In this document: positions 1 through 6,428 of the stretch, piece after piece
How positions within the stretch are numbered: position 1 is the stretch's first letter
Layout of the letters: every line of letters begins with the position of its first letter
NCBI GenBank assembly: GCA_031261285.1
Contig: JAISKM010000112.1
Coordinates: 1 to 32,570 of the forward strand
Origin: Candidatus Symbiothrix sp.
Lineage (GTDB): Bacteria; Bacteroidota; Bacteroidia; Bacteroidales; Azobacteroidaceae
Length of the DNA: 32,570 nt
Reading direction: 5' to 3'
The notes under the pieces: model-generated
Seen by the model: only the letters and a program-made list of their open reading frames with translations
What the model was told of the DNA's origin: nothing
Databases searched by the model: none
Made by a program: the position numbers and the translations under genes

Positions 1-127
1 GTGACCAGTTAGCAGTTACCAGCACTGCTGCCAAAAGCATTGTCTTTGCGGACTTGATAGACATCCTGTCGAGCGTAGTTGAGATACGCAATCCTCTGAA
101 TAAATTTCTTGTTTTCATTTGTTTCAT
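1..127 (-). CDS. Secreted protein, N-terminal fragment cut by window edge
   Basis: Only the first 42 codons lie in the window; the gene runs off the left edge. The reading MKQMKTRNLFRGL... continues into a hydrophobic stretch (MLLAAVLVTA), which looks like a signal peptide with a long basic n-region. The start at 127 was chosen because its context (A-run, ATGAAACAAATG) matches the start of the next gene upstream (A-run, ATGAAACGTATG at 911). The signal region resembles that of the gene at 9710-10510 (LFRRLRIKSA versus SIKSAKT), so this is probably a third member of the same secreted family. Part of the n-region is coded by a degenerate copy of the ATTGCGG...CCGCAAT palindrome. No promoter is visible directly upstream; it may be co-transcribed with the gene at 519-911. 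Function unknown. Confidence 0.6.
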   Translation of the reverse strand, partial: MKQMKTRNLFRGLRISTTLDRMSIKSAKTMLLAAVLVTANWS

Positions 128-180
128 TTTTTTTATTTTTAAAAATTTGTAATTCTTTAAAATTTGTAATAAGTTGTAAT

Positions 181-512
181 GTTGGAGTTCAACCCCTACG
201 GGGTTGAGGGAGAGAGAGGGGGCATTTGTACCCCCCGCATTCCGCTTCGCTGCATACGGGGTTATCAACCTGTCACCCCTCACGGGGTGAGGCTTCCTTT
301 CACCGCATCCACACTCTGTCACGCGCCATGTCGCCTGGTTGACCAACGGTAACTGCATCGCATCACCTTGTAGCTTGCCCTGCGTGTGGTGATGGAAGGA
401 AACATCTAATGCTTGAAAGACCGGAAGGTCTTTAATTTCGATAACCCCTTGCAAGCGTAGCGCAGCTCGGGGGCAGCACGACGTCTACCATCACACGACC
501 CCGCAGGGGTCG
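181..512. repeat. Cluster of short palindromic repeats
   Basis: The 391-bp gap between two minus-strand secreted-protein genes holds no convincing gene. It contains four clear hairpins: TCAACCCC/GGGGTTGA (189-207), TCACCCC/GGGGTGA (273-290), AAAGACC/GGTCTTT (416-433) and CGACCCC/GGGGTCG (496-512). A GC-rich segment near 225-265 and a related one near 440-475 both pair a CCCC/GGGG core with TTATC or GATAACCCC. The CCCC-tac-GGGG core recurs between gltB and gltD, so these are dispersed elements rather than a terminator of one gene. The hairpin at 496-512 could still stop transcription of the upstream gene, but it has no T-tract. Confidence 0.7.
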
Positions 513-518
513 AACGGA

Positions 519-911
519 TTAGACTTCGACCTCAACCAGGAGTTTCCATGACAGGGCTGTTGAATCCCAATAGTAAACGCCGGTGGGAATCGCGGCGGTC
601 GATTCCGAATCGACGGCTGCTGTTTTGTTATACACAAGCAAGCCACCGAGCAGGGTGGGATTGACCGGTGGATCCGGCTCTGGATCAGGGGTTGTAATGG
701 ATTCGGGAAGAGCGGTGAAGCTCGTGATTTCTACTTGAGGCAGGAGGATGCCTCCTTTTGTGCCATCCAACCGGAGGTTGATGCCGGTGTTGGTGGCTGG
801 CGCTTCACCATCGCCAATGGCGACTTGGGCAGAGGCCATGTTAGGACAAAACAGACTTTGTCCGACAGTCACCAGTATGCCGGCAACTATCAATAAATAC
901 ATACGTTTCAT
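519..911 (-). CDS. Small secreted protein of unknown function
   Basis: 130 residues. Residues 1-28 form a signal peptide (basic start, hydrophobic core LLIVAGILVTVG, likely cleavage at ASA-QV). The mature part starts QVAIGDGEAP and continues with a GGILLPQVEI motif, a Pro/Asp-rich linker (about 70-85) and GGLLVYNKTA...GVYYWDSTALSWKLL. The QVAIG start, the [LM]LPQ motif and the VY/YxWNGTxWK-like ending also occur in the protein at 9710-10510, which goes on into a FISUMP-like domain. This protein stops before that domain, so it is either a short family member or a truncated one. A long structured leader and promoter lie upstream. Probably exported; the function is not known. Confidence 0.75.
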   Translation of the reverse strand: MKRMYLLIVAGILVTVGQSLFCPNMASAQVAIGDGEAPATNTGINLRLDGTKGGILLPQVEITSFTALPESITTPDPEPDPPVNPTLLGGLLVYNKTAAVDSESTAAIPTGVYYWDSTALSWKLLVEVEV

Positions 912-980
912 TTTTTTTGTTTTTTTTATTAATTAATAATCTTCTATTTCATATTCTATCATTTTTAACTGTTTATAAAA

Positions 981-1062
981 GATACCCGGCACAAAGTTTT
1001 GAAGATCGAACGAAACGAAACGAAATTGTAAACAAACGCTCTTCGCTACTTTGTGCGGGATC
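981..1062 (-). other. Large imperfect hairpin in the 5' leader
   Basis: Bases 981-997 (GATACCCGGCACAAAGT) pair with 1048-1062 (ACTTTGTGCGGGATC) apart from two single-base bulges, giving a 15-bp stem over a 50-nt loop. It lies between the conserved leader RNA and the start codon at 911, and has no counterpart in the second leader copy at 10582-10836. It is likely a separate inserted palindrome. There is no T-tract, so it is not an obvious terminator. Confidence 0.6.
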
Positions 1063-1093
1063 TTATTTTTTATTTTTTTTCACATTTAGACAT

Positions 1094-1355
1094 AAAAAAA
1101 GCGCGGACAAAATTCAATTTATCGGTTTTTCGAGGCCTTCGACTGCCTAAACATCCAAATAAATGAATAAAGCCCACGCCAATCGGCGTGAACGTCATCA
1201 CTACTTATTCTTGGATGTTTTTTTGAAAGTGTCGAAGTTCCGAAAAAAACCAGAATAAAAGCTAAAACGCTTTTCCAAAATGTCTTTAAACTGTGTGTAT
1301 CACATTTGTTTCTATATCATACGCCAGTATTTTTCTTTTTTTATTATTAATACCA
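1094..1355 (-). ncRNA. Conserved structured leader RNA, copy A
   Basis: Read on the minus strand, the RNA starts just after the promoter at 1360-1391 and ends in a 7-T run (1094-1100) after GTCCGCGC. It contains a conserved box AAAGACATTTTGG (1275-1287), a small AAAAGCG/GCTTTT hairpin, a CTTCGAC/GTCGAAG helix, a 9-bp helix AACATCCAA (1150-1158) with TTGGATGTT (1211-1219), an adjoining GAATAA/TTATTC helix, and an apical hairpin 1172-1193 (GTTCACGCC/GGCGTGGGC in sense). Copies B (10582-10836) and C (32346-32570) share the boxes and fold, while the 9-bp helix differs in sequence but stays paired. It leads towards the secreted-protein gene at 519-911. It may be a 5'-UTR regulator or an independent sRNA. 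I do not recognise an Rfam family. Confidence 0.7.
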
Positions 1356-1359
1356 ACCG

Positions 1360-1391
1360 CAAAGGTAGATGTTATTTTTGGAATAAACAAA
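1360..1391 (-). promoter_or_regulatory. Bacteroidota-type promoter for leader A
   Basis: On the minus strand, TTTG (1388-1391), 20 nt, then TACCTTTG (1360-1367). This matches the Bacteroidota sigma factor consensus TTTG-N19/20-TAnnTTTG. Transcription should start a few bases downstream, near 1352-1356, and produce the structured leader. Confidence 0.75.
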
Positions 1392-1444
1392 TTTTTGAGG
1401 AAAATTATTTTTTTTAAACAAGAATAACTCCTTTCAATTGATTG

Positions 1445-3508
1445 TTAATTAATGAAATTGACGGAAACGCCCATTTTGATGACGGAGGGATTGACCGGAT
1501 AATGCGGCAACGAGAAATAGCCGGGCGGATTAGTGAGCAACTGCGTCCCAATATTGTACCATTCCACGAAAAAGCGCGCCTGTTTGAGGTGGCAGTTGAT
1601 AAAACCGTTGATTAAGGGGTAGTTGCCGACCTTGACTTTATTGCCCTCCTCGTCTGCTTTTTGTAATCTAAATTGTTGAGTGGCAGGCTCATACGATGGT
1701 GAATTGTAGGCTGTCCAATAGTGTGCGTTGGCGCCGAACTGCACGGTTAAGACTTTTGCAATCTTAAACTGCACATATAAGCTGGAATAAGCCGCAAATT
1801 CGGGCAACGGCAGGATTTCTTCTGCGTCTTTGTTGACTTTTTGATAGACGAGTTGATTGTCCCAATGCAGTCCGCCCAGCGTGAAATTTTGATCTAAACG
1901 TGCCGTCAATACTTGAATATTGTCGCCGTGCTGTTTTGGATAGCCCATTTCGTCGAAATAAATGTAATTTTTCACGTTGTCAACTTCGATTCCCAACTTG
2001 GTATCGGTGTGTGGAATCGTCAATCGACCGCCAATGCGTTGGTGTTTGATAGAGTTAAAATCTTCGTCCCACCAAAAATAGTTGCTGTGATAACGACCTT
2101 CAAAAAAGGTGGCTGCTCTATTTACGAGTGATGCGTAGCCGGTAATGGATGCTGTGTCGCCCAAAACAGGGATGCGCGTTTCAATTTCTCCGCCCAATTC
2201 CCAATCACCGAAACTGTCTCCTCCGATAGCAATCTGTCCTTCTGCATTGTAGCGCAAAACAGTTCCTTTATTTTTAGCGAGTTTGCCGCCGAGAAAAAAC
2301 GATTGTTCCGGCGATTCGATTCCGAGCGAAGTCGTGTCCATCAGGTTGTAGCTGGCGGCTTCGTGGGTGACAAATGCCGTTAAATCCCATTTTGCCCAGT
2401 CGGCAAAGCCCTCACGGAGTGCCAACCCCACAGTATTGTGCATCAACCAATACGACACAGAGTCATTGACACTACCCAACGCCCCGGTGTACTTATTCTG
2501 ATGATCGGCGTAATAGTCTGCCAACAAAGTTGGATTGTCGGTGTAAAATTTCCGGTTTTTAGTTTGATAATCAAACGTATAAAAAGCGGTGGCTACGGGC
2601 ACAAATCGCTTGGACGCAAGCTGTTGCGCCTCTACATTTTTGCCGATATTATAACGGTAATTGACAAACGCCCGTTTGCCTTTTTGGTTGTTCCAGGTAT
2701 CGCTCAGGTTGACGGGAATTTCTTGACTGCCGTGCAACGTGCGGTCCATGTTGTCGGGATGCGAAATCCAATCGTCGTTTTCAATGCCGCCGTTTTCGGC
2801 GTTGGTGATGTCGGAGGGATTGTAAAACACGTGCAATTGGTGCTTATCCGAAATATAGTTGCCGAAAATCACCCAATCCAAGCGTTTGGCAGCTTGCGAG
2901 GCATAAAAACCACGTGCATAGAGGTAGTCAACATCCATCCCAACATTCAACTGTTTGCCTAAGTTCGTTGCGAGGAAGCCTTGAAACCGTTCTTCTTCCA
3001 CCAATCGTCCACCGGCTGTTTGATAAGAGACGATAGAAGTTGGAATTTTTGTATTGATGAATTGAAACGCGCCGGGCGTTTTTTCGTACACGTAAAAAGG
3101 ATCAGAGAAAATAAAATCTGCGCGGTGCGTGTTGTGTGGCCGTTCTGAAAAGATGCGCGACTCCACCGGCGAACCGAGATTGCCCAGATAGCTCATCGCG
3201 GTGCCAAAGCCCTCTACATTCGTGCGATTAAAATAATCCGTCAATAACGTGTCCGGCACCGCAGGGGTCATGGCACCCGTAAATTCCGAAATCGTCCAAT
3301 GCCGAATCGCCGGTCCCAAATCTACAGAATCTTCCGGCGTTTCTGTTATCGCAGACACTTCCGGCGCATTCGGCACGTCACCGGTCACTGACGCGTCCGT
3401 CAAAACTGCCGGCACCTCTTCCGGTATTTCCGCAACTGTCTGTCCGTACACCACAAATGGGCACAGCAAACAGAATACAAGACAATATACCGGAATATTT
3501 TTTTTCAC
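1445..3508 (-). CDS. Putative outer-membrane porin (Porin_10 type)
   Basis: 687 residues. Residues 1-22 form a signal peptide (MKKNIPVYCLVFCLLCPFVVYG, cleavage before QT). An acidic, Pro-rich linker follows to about residue 70, then a long region of alternating hydrophobic/aromatic strands ending in KMGVSVNFIN, as expected for an outer-membrane beta-barrel. Length and sequence style (FNRTNVEGFGTAMSYLGNLGSP near the N-terminus) fit the Bacteroidota 'putative porin' family. The start is GTG at 3508. It lies 20 bp downstream of the 2-oxoacid oxidoreductase gamma gene on the same strand, so it may be the last gene of that operon, although an AATTCGTAATT-type repeat fills the gap. The substrate is unknown. 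Confidence 0.8.
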   Translation of the reverse strand: MKKNIPVYCLVFCLLCPFVVYGQTVAEIPEEVPAVLTDASVTGDVPNAPEVSAITETPEDSVDLGPAIRHWTISEFTGAMTPAVPDTLLTDYFNRTNVEGFGTAMSYLGNLGSPVESRIFSERPHNTHRADFIFSDPFYVYEKTPGAFQFINTKIPTSIVSYQTAGGRLVEEERFQGFLATNLGKQLNVGMDVDYLYARGFYASQAAKRLDWVIFGNYISDKHQLHVFYNPSDITNAENGGIENDDWISHPDNMDRTLHGSQEIPVNLSDTWNNQKGKRAFVNYRYNIGKNVEAQQLASKRFVPVATAFYTFDYQTKNRKFYTDNPTLLADYYADHQNKYTGALGSVNDSVSYWLMHNTVGLALREGFADWAKWDLTAFVTHEAASYNLMDTTSLGIESPEQSFFLGGKLAKNKGTVLRYNAEGQIAIGGDSFGDWELGGEIETRIPVLGDTASITGYASLVNRAATFFEGRYHSNYFWWDEDFNSIKHQRIGGRLTIPHTDTKLGIEVDNVKNYIYFDEMGYPKQHGDNIQVLTARLDQNFTLGGLHWDNQLVYQKVNKDAEEILPLPEFAAYSSLYVQFKIAKVLTVQFGANAHYWTAYNSPSYEPATQQFRLQKADEEGNKVKVGNYPLINGFINCHLKQARFFVEWYNIGTQLLTNPPGYFSLPHYPVNPSVIKMGVSVNFIN

Positions 3509-3541
3509 AAATTCGTAATTTTTAATTTTTAATTCGTAATT
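3503..3541. repeat. AATTCGTAATT-type short repeat
   Basis: Copies of ATTCGTAATT and TTTTTAATT alternate in the 20-bp gap between the oxidoreductase gamma gene and the porin. Similar ATTCGTA or ATTCATA runs lie at 10923-10946 and 14239-14263. Here the repeat directly abuts the GTG start of the porin and the stop of the gamma gene. Confidence 0.6.
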
Positions 3542-4077
3542 TCTTGTATCAGTTCCATCCCGCGCAAAATGGCTTTTTCATTCATGGGTAGGTATTTGTG
3601 GTGCCGTTCGGGAATGGATTTTTTTAAGCCGGCAAGAACATTTTCTAATTTGACCATCGGAACAACTTTAAGTACTCCTCCTAACACCATCATATTAAAC
3701 ACTTTACCCAGTCCTTCGCCGTTGGCAGTGTTGAAGGCATTCATTTCAAAAATACGGATGTCCTTTCTGGACGGCTTTCGGGTGATTGCACTGCTGTCGT
3801 AAAGCAGAATACCGTCTTTTTTGACCGTTTTCTCAAACTTGTCCAACGAGGGCTGATTGAGCACAACGGCGATGTCGTATTCGTTCAAAACAGGCGATGA
3901 GATGCGTTCATCACTCAAAATAACAGTCACGTTGGCGGTTCCGCCACGCTGTTCAGGACCGTAAGACGGATACCAGGCGACTTCTTTGCCTTCGGTCAAA
4001 CCGGAATAGGCCAATATTTTGCCCATTGAGAGGACGCCTTGTCCGCCAAATCCTGCTATAATTAGTTCGTGTTGCAT
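3529..4077 (-). CDS. 2-oxoacid:ferredoxin oxidoreductase, gamma subunit
   Basis: 182 residues, the usual length for a separate gamma subunit. The N-terminal GFGGQGVLSMGKILAYSG (about residues 9-26) is the glycine-rich motif of the pyruvate/ketoisovalerate oxidoreductase gamma domain. EVAWYPSYGPEQRGGTANVTVILSD follows and is characteristic of this family. It would act with the alpha, beta and delta subunits coded upstream in oxidative decarboxylation of a 2-oxoacid to an acyl-CoA with reduction of ferredoxin, in the cytoplasm. It is the fifth gene of the operon TPR-delta-alpha-beta-gamma. A 119-bp repeat-filled gap separates it from the beta gene. Confidence 0.9.
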   Translation of the reverse strand: MQHELIIAGFGGQGVLSMGKILAYSGLTEGKEVAWYPSYGPEQRGGTANVTVILSDERISSPVLNEYDIAVVLNQPSLDKFEKTVKKDGILLYDSSAITRKPSRKDIRIFEMNAFNTANGEGLGKVFNMMVLGGVLKVVPMVKLENVLAGLKKSIPERHHKYLPMNEKAILRGMELIQEITN

Positions 4078-4099
4078 GTTTAAATTAGTTTTTAGTTAT

Positions 4100-4203
4100 T
4101 AGAGTGTAGAGTGTAGTCAAAAACACAACCCCCCCAATAACTATACTCTATACTCTAATAACTACACTCTATACTCTACACTCTATACTCTAATAACTAC
4201 ACT
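4100..4203. repeat. Tandem/inverted repeat of ACTCTATACTCTA units
   Basis: The gap between beta and gamma genes consists of degenerate TAGAGTGTAGAGTGTAG and its complement TACACTCTATACTCTAATAACTA, repeated about six times around a run of C (4131-4137). The repeat reaches into the beta gene: its last two codons and stop (AGA GTG TAG) are repeat sequence. Not a CRISPR, as there are no unique spacers. Confidence 0.8.
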
Positions 4204-4955
4204 CTATCTTTTAAGACTCCTAAGGGGTAGGCCGGGAAAAGATTTTCGACCATCCAGTTATTGGCTTGGCCGGCTGACATTTTCCAGCCTGCCGAGCAGG
4301 TGGCTACAAATTCGATAATTGAGGTACCTTTGCCTGCCATGGCGTTTTCAAATGCTTTGCGGAGCATTTTTTTCGCTTTTTTGATGGCTGCCACATTGTG
4401 TACCGCTTCGCGAGCCACTAAGCAGGTGCCTTCCAAAGGCACTAATAACTCGGTGATTTTTAGCGGATAACCGTTCAATGCCACGTTGCGACCGTAAGGG
4501 CACGTGGCCGTTTTCATATCTACCAGCGTTGTGGGCGACATTTGTCCGCCCGTCATGCCGTAAATCGCGTTGTTGACATACACGATCACGATATTTTCGC
4601 CGCGATTGCACGCGTGAATGGTTTCTCCCGTACCAATCGCCGCCAAATCGCCGTCGCCCTGGTAGGTGAACACCATTTTGTCGGGATTCAGTCGTTTCAC
4701 GGCTGTTGCAACCGCCGGAGCACGTCCGTGAGCCGCTTCAATCCAGTCAATGTCTAAGTACTTGTAGGCAAAAACGGCGCAACCGACCGGCGCGATACCG
4801 ATGGTTTTCTCAGCCAGTCCCATTTCGTCGATGACGCTTGCCACCAGGTTGTGAACCACGCCGTGACTACATCCGGGGCAATAGTGCATCGGATTATTAT
4901 TGATCAAACGCGGTTTGCCGTAGACAATGTTTTCGGGTTTTATAATAGTTTCCAT
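4197..4955 (-). CDS. 2-oxoacid:ferredoxin oxidoreductase, beta subunit (TPP-binding)
   Basis: 252 residues. CPGCSHG (about residues 26-32) and the thiamine diphosphate motif YQGDGDLAAIGTGE...NNAIYGMTGGQMSPTT (about 98-142) identify the TPP-binding beta subunit of the VorB-associated (ketoisovalerate-type) enzyme. The TPP carbanion attacks the 2-oxoacid, and electrons pass to the ferredoxin-like delta subunit. The C-terminus ...GVLKDRV* ends inside the ACTCTATA repeat, so the natural end has probably been replaced by two or three repeat-coded residues. It follows the alpha gene after a 134-bp gap made of an 18-bp tandem repeat and a palindrome. Confidence 0.9.
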   Translation of the reverse strand: METIIKPENIVYGKPRLINNNPMHYCPGCSHGVVHNLVASVIDEMGLAEKTIGIAPVGCAVFAYKYLDIDWIEAAHGRAPAVATAVKRLNPDKMVFTYQGDGDLAAIGTGETIHACNRGENIVIVYVNNAIYGMTGGQMSPTTLVDMKTATCPYGRNVALNGYPLKITELLVPLEGTCLVAREAVHNVAAIKKAKKMLRKAFENAMAGKGTSIIEFVATCSAGWKMSAGQANNWMVENLFPAYPLGVLKDRV

Positions 4956-4974
4956 TTTATTTATTTTTCAATCA

Positions 4975-5066
4975 TTGCAATTGTGTTTGTTATTGCCATT
5001 TTATTTGTTATTGCCATTATATTCATTATTGCAATTATATTTGTTATTGCCATTGTATTCGTTATT
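4975..5066. repeat. 18-bp tandem repeat, about five units
   Basis: Units of the form TTTGTTATTGCCATTATA repeat about five times with a few substitutions each (TTTATTTGTTATTGCCAT, TATATTCATTATTGCAAT, and so on) and run directly into the palindrome at 5062-5096. Read with the palindrome, it would code an Asn-rich peptide (NNEYNGNNKYN...), but it lies after the stop of the alpha gene. Lengths of such repeats often vary between strains. Confidence 0.85.
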
Positions 5067-5096
5067 GCGGGCGACCGCAAGGGTCGCCCCTACGGG
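5062..5096. repeat. Palindrome of the GTAGGGGCGACC family, copy at the end of vorB
   Basis: GGGCGACC (5069-5076) pairs with GGTCGCCC (5082-5089). On the vorB sense strand it reads CCGTAGGGGCGACCCTTGCG..., the same as the copies inside ygiQ (16956-16982) and ligA (20510-20537). The TAG of this palindrome is the vorB stop codon. Confidence 0.85.
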
Positions 5097-6169
5097 TTTA
5101 CGATTTTTTTTAGTGCGTTGTATACTTCTTGGGGCGTGGGGATGATGCCTCCCATGCGTCCGAAATAGGTGACCGGAATTTGACAATCGACTGCCAGTTT
5201 CACATCTTCTACCATTTGTCCGGCATTTAATTCTACCGTCAAGATACTTTTTACCTTATTTTTGTAGCTATTTAAACGTTTGGATGGATAGGGCCACAGC
5301 GTGATGGGACGAAACAATCCGACTTTGATGCCTTCTTTTCGGGCAATTTCGACCACTTTTTGAGAGATACGGGCAGCTGCACCAAACGCCACAATCAGGT
5401 AGCCGGCATCGTCGCAATACAGTTCTTCGTAACGTACCTCGTTTGCTTCAATCGCTTTATATTTCGCCTGAAAGCGGATATTATATTGCTCCCAAACGGT
5501 AGAATCCAGTTCGAGAGAGGTGTGAATATTCGGTTGGCGGCCGGCAGGTCTACCCAAAGCAGCCCATGGACACTCTTTGCGAATTTCTGCCTCCGTGCGA
5601 CGGAGTTTTTGCGGTGCTAACTCCACTTTTTCCATGAGCTGTCCAATCACGCCGTCCGCCAAAATCATCGCCGGATTGCGGTATTTGAATGCCAAATCAA
5701 AGCCCAGAGCCACGTAATCAGCCATTTCCTGCACTGAAGCCGGTGCGAGCGTGATGACACGATAATCGCCATGTCCCCCACCCTTCACGGCTTGAAAATA
5801 GTCGGCTTGACTGGGTTGAATGGTTCCCAAACCCGGTCCGCCGCGCATTACATTGACAATCAACGCCGGCAATTCCGTGCCTGCAAGGTAAGAAATTCCT
5901 TCCTGTTTGAGGCTAATTCCCGGACTGGACGAGGACGTCAGCACACGTTTGCCGCAGGCTGCCCCGCCATACACCATATTAATAGCTGCCACTTCACTTT
6001 CGGCTTGCAGCACCACCATACCCGTCGTTTCCCACGGCTGCTCGTCCATGAGCGTTTCCATGATTTCCGACTGGGGCGTGATGGGATATCCGAAATAGCC
6101 ATCGGCACCATAGCGAATCGCGGCGTGCGCAATCGCCTCATTTCCTTTCAATAATTTTATTTCAGCCAT
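5090..6169 (-). CDS. vorB: 2-oxoacid:ferredoxin oxidoreductase, alpha subunit (VorB type)
   Basis: 359 residues from ATG at 6169. The start MAEIKLLKGNEAIAHAAIRYGADGYFGYPITPQSEI is the classic N-terminus of the alpha subunit (pyrimidine-binding domain). SSSSPGISLKQEG (about 80-92), PGLGTIQPSQADYFQAVKGGGHGDYR and a C-terminal transketolase-like domain (LIVAFGAAARISQKVV...VGLFRPITLWPYP) follow. Length fits VorB, annotated as 3-methyl-2-oxobutanoate (ketoisovalerate) dehydrogenase. The substrate is inferred from family resemblance. An upstream extension to 6205 is rejected because it would translate a palindrome. The stop TAG lies in another palindrome, so the last residues KKIVNP may not be the ancestral end. 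Confidence 0.9.
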   Translation of the reverse strand: MAEIKLLKGNEAIAHAAIRYGADGYFGYPITPQSEIMETLMDEQPWETTGMVVLQAESEVAAINMVYGGAACGKRVLTSSSSPGISLKQEGISYLAGTELPALIVNVMRGGPGLGTIQPSQADYFQAVKGGGHGDYRVITLAPASVQEMADYVALGFDLAFKYRNPAMILADGVIGQLMEKVELAPQKLRRTEAEIRKECPWAALGRPAGRQPNIHTSLELDSTVWEQYNIRFQAKYKAIEANEVRYEELYCDDAGYLIVAFGAAARISQKVVEIARKEGIKVGLFRPITLWPYPSKRLNSYKNKVKSILTVELNAGQMVEDVKLAVDCQIPVTYFGRMGGIIPTPQEVYNALKKIVNP

Positions 6170-6182
6170 ACTATTATTCAAC

Positions 6183-6202
6183 AGGCAGGTAAAACCCTGC
6201 CT
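6183..6202. repeat. AGGCAGG...CCTGCCT palindrome
   Basis: AGGCAGG (6183-6189) and CCTGCCT (6196-6202) form a 7-bp hairpin with a 6-nt loop in the 39-bp gap between the delta and alpha genes. There is no T-tract, so transcription probably reads through. Confidence 0.7.
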
Positions 6203-6208
6203 CACTAA

Positions 6209-6424
6209 TTATTTTTGTTTATATACCGTAATACAAGCGTCCGGGCACACATATCCGCAACCGGCACAACCGATACAATCGCCGGGTTTTACCATTTTTG
6301 CGAAATAGTAACCCTTTGCATTGACGACTTTGCCGAGTGCCAAAACGCCTGTGGGACAAGCTACTACACATAATTCGCAGCCCTTGCACCGCGCGGTATC
6401 TATTTCTACTGTTCCTTTTGCCAT
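6209..6424 (-). CDS. Ferredoxin-like delta subunit, 2 x [4Fe-4S]
   Basis: 71 residues with two complete cluster motifs: CKGCELCVVACP (about 13-24) and CIGCAGCGYVCP (about 49-60). This is the bacterial-type ferredoxin subunit that passes electrons from the TPP site to external ferredoxin. It lies between the TPR gene (4-bp gap) and the vorB alpha gene (39-bp gap) on the same strand, as in other Bacteroidota Vor-type operons. Confidence 0.9.
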   Translation of the reverse strand: MAKGTVEIDTARCKGCELCVVACPTGVLALGKVVNAKGYYFAKMVKPGDCIGCAGCGYVCPDACITVYKQK

Positions 6425-6428
6425 ATCC

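Noticed and set aside
1094..1355. 6S RNA, SRP RNA, RNase P or tmRNA as identity of the structured leader
   Set aside because: Three copies near secreted-protein genes and absence of the hallmark motifs argue against single-copy housekeeping RNAs; still worth an Rfam scan.
4100..5066. CRISPR array
   Set aside because: The repeats are contiguous or degenerate with no unique spacers of constant length, and no cas genes are present.
6170..6205. Upstream start for vorB (MRQGFTCLLNNS)
   Set aside because: It translates the AGGCAGG/CCTGCCT palindrome; MAEIKLLKGNEA is the standard alpha-subunit start.
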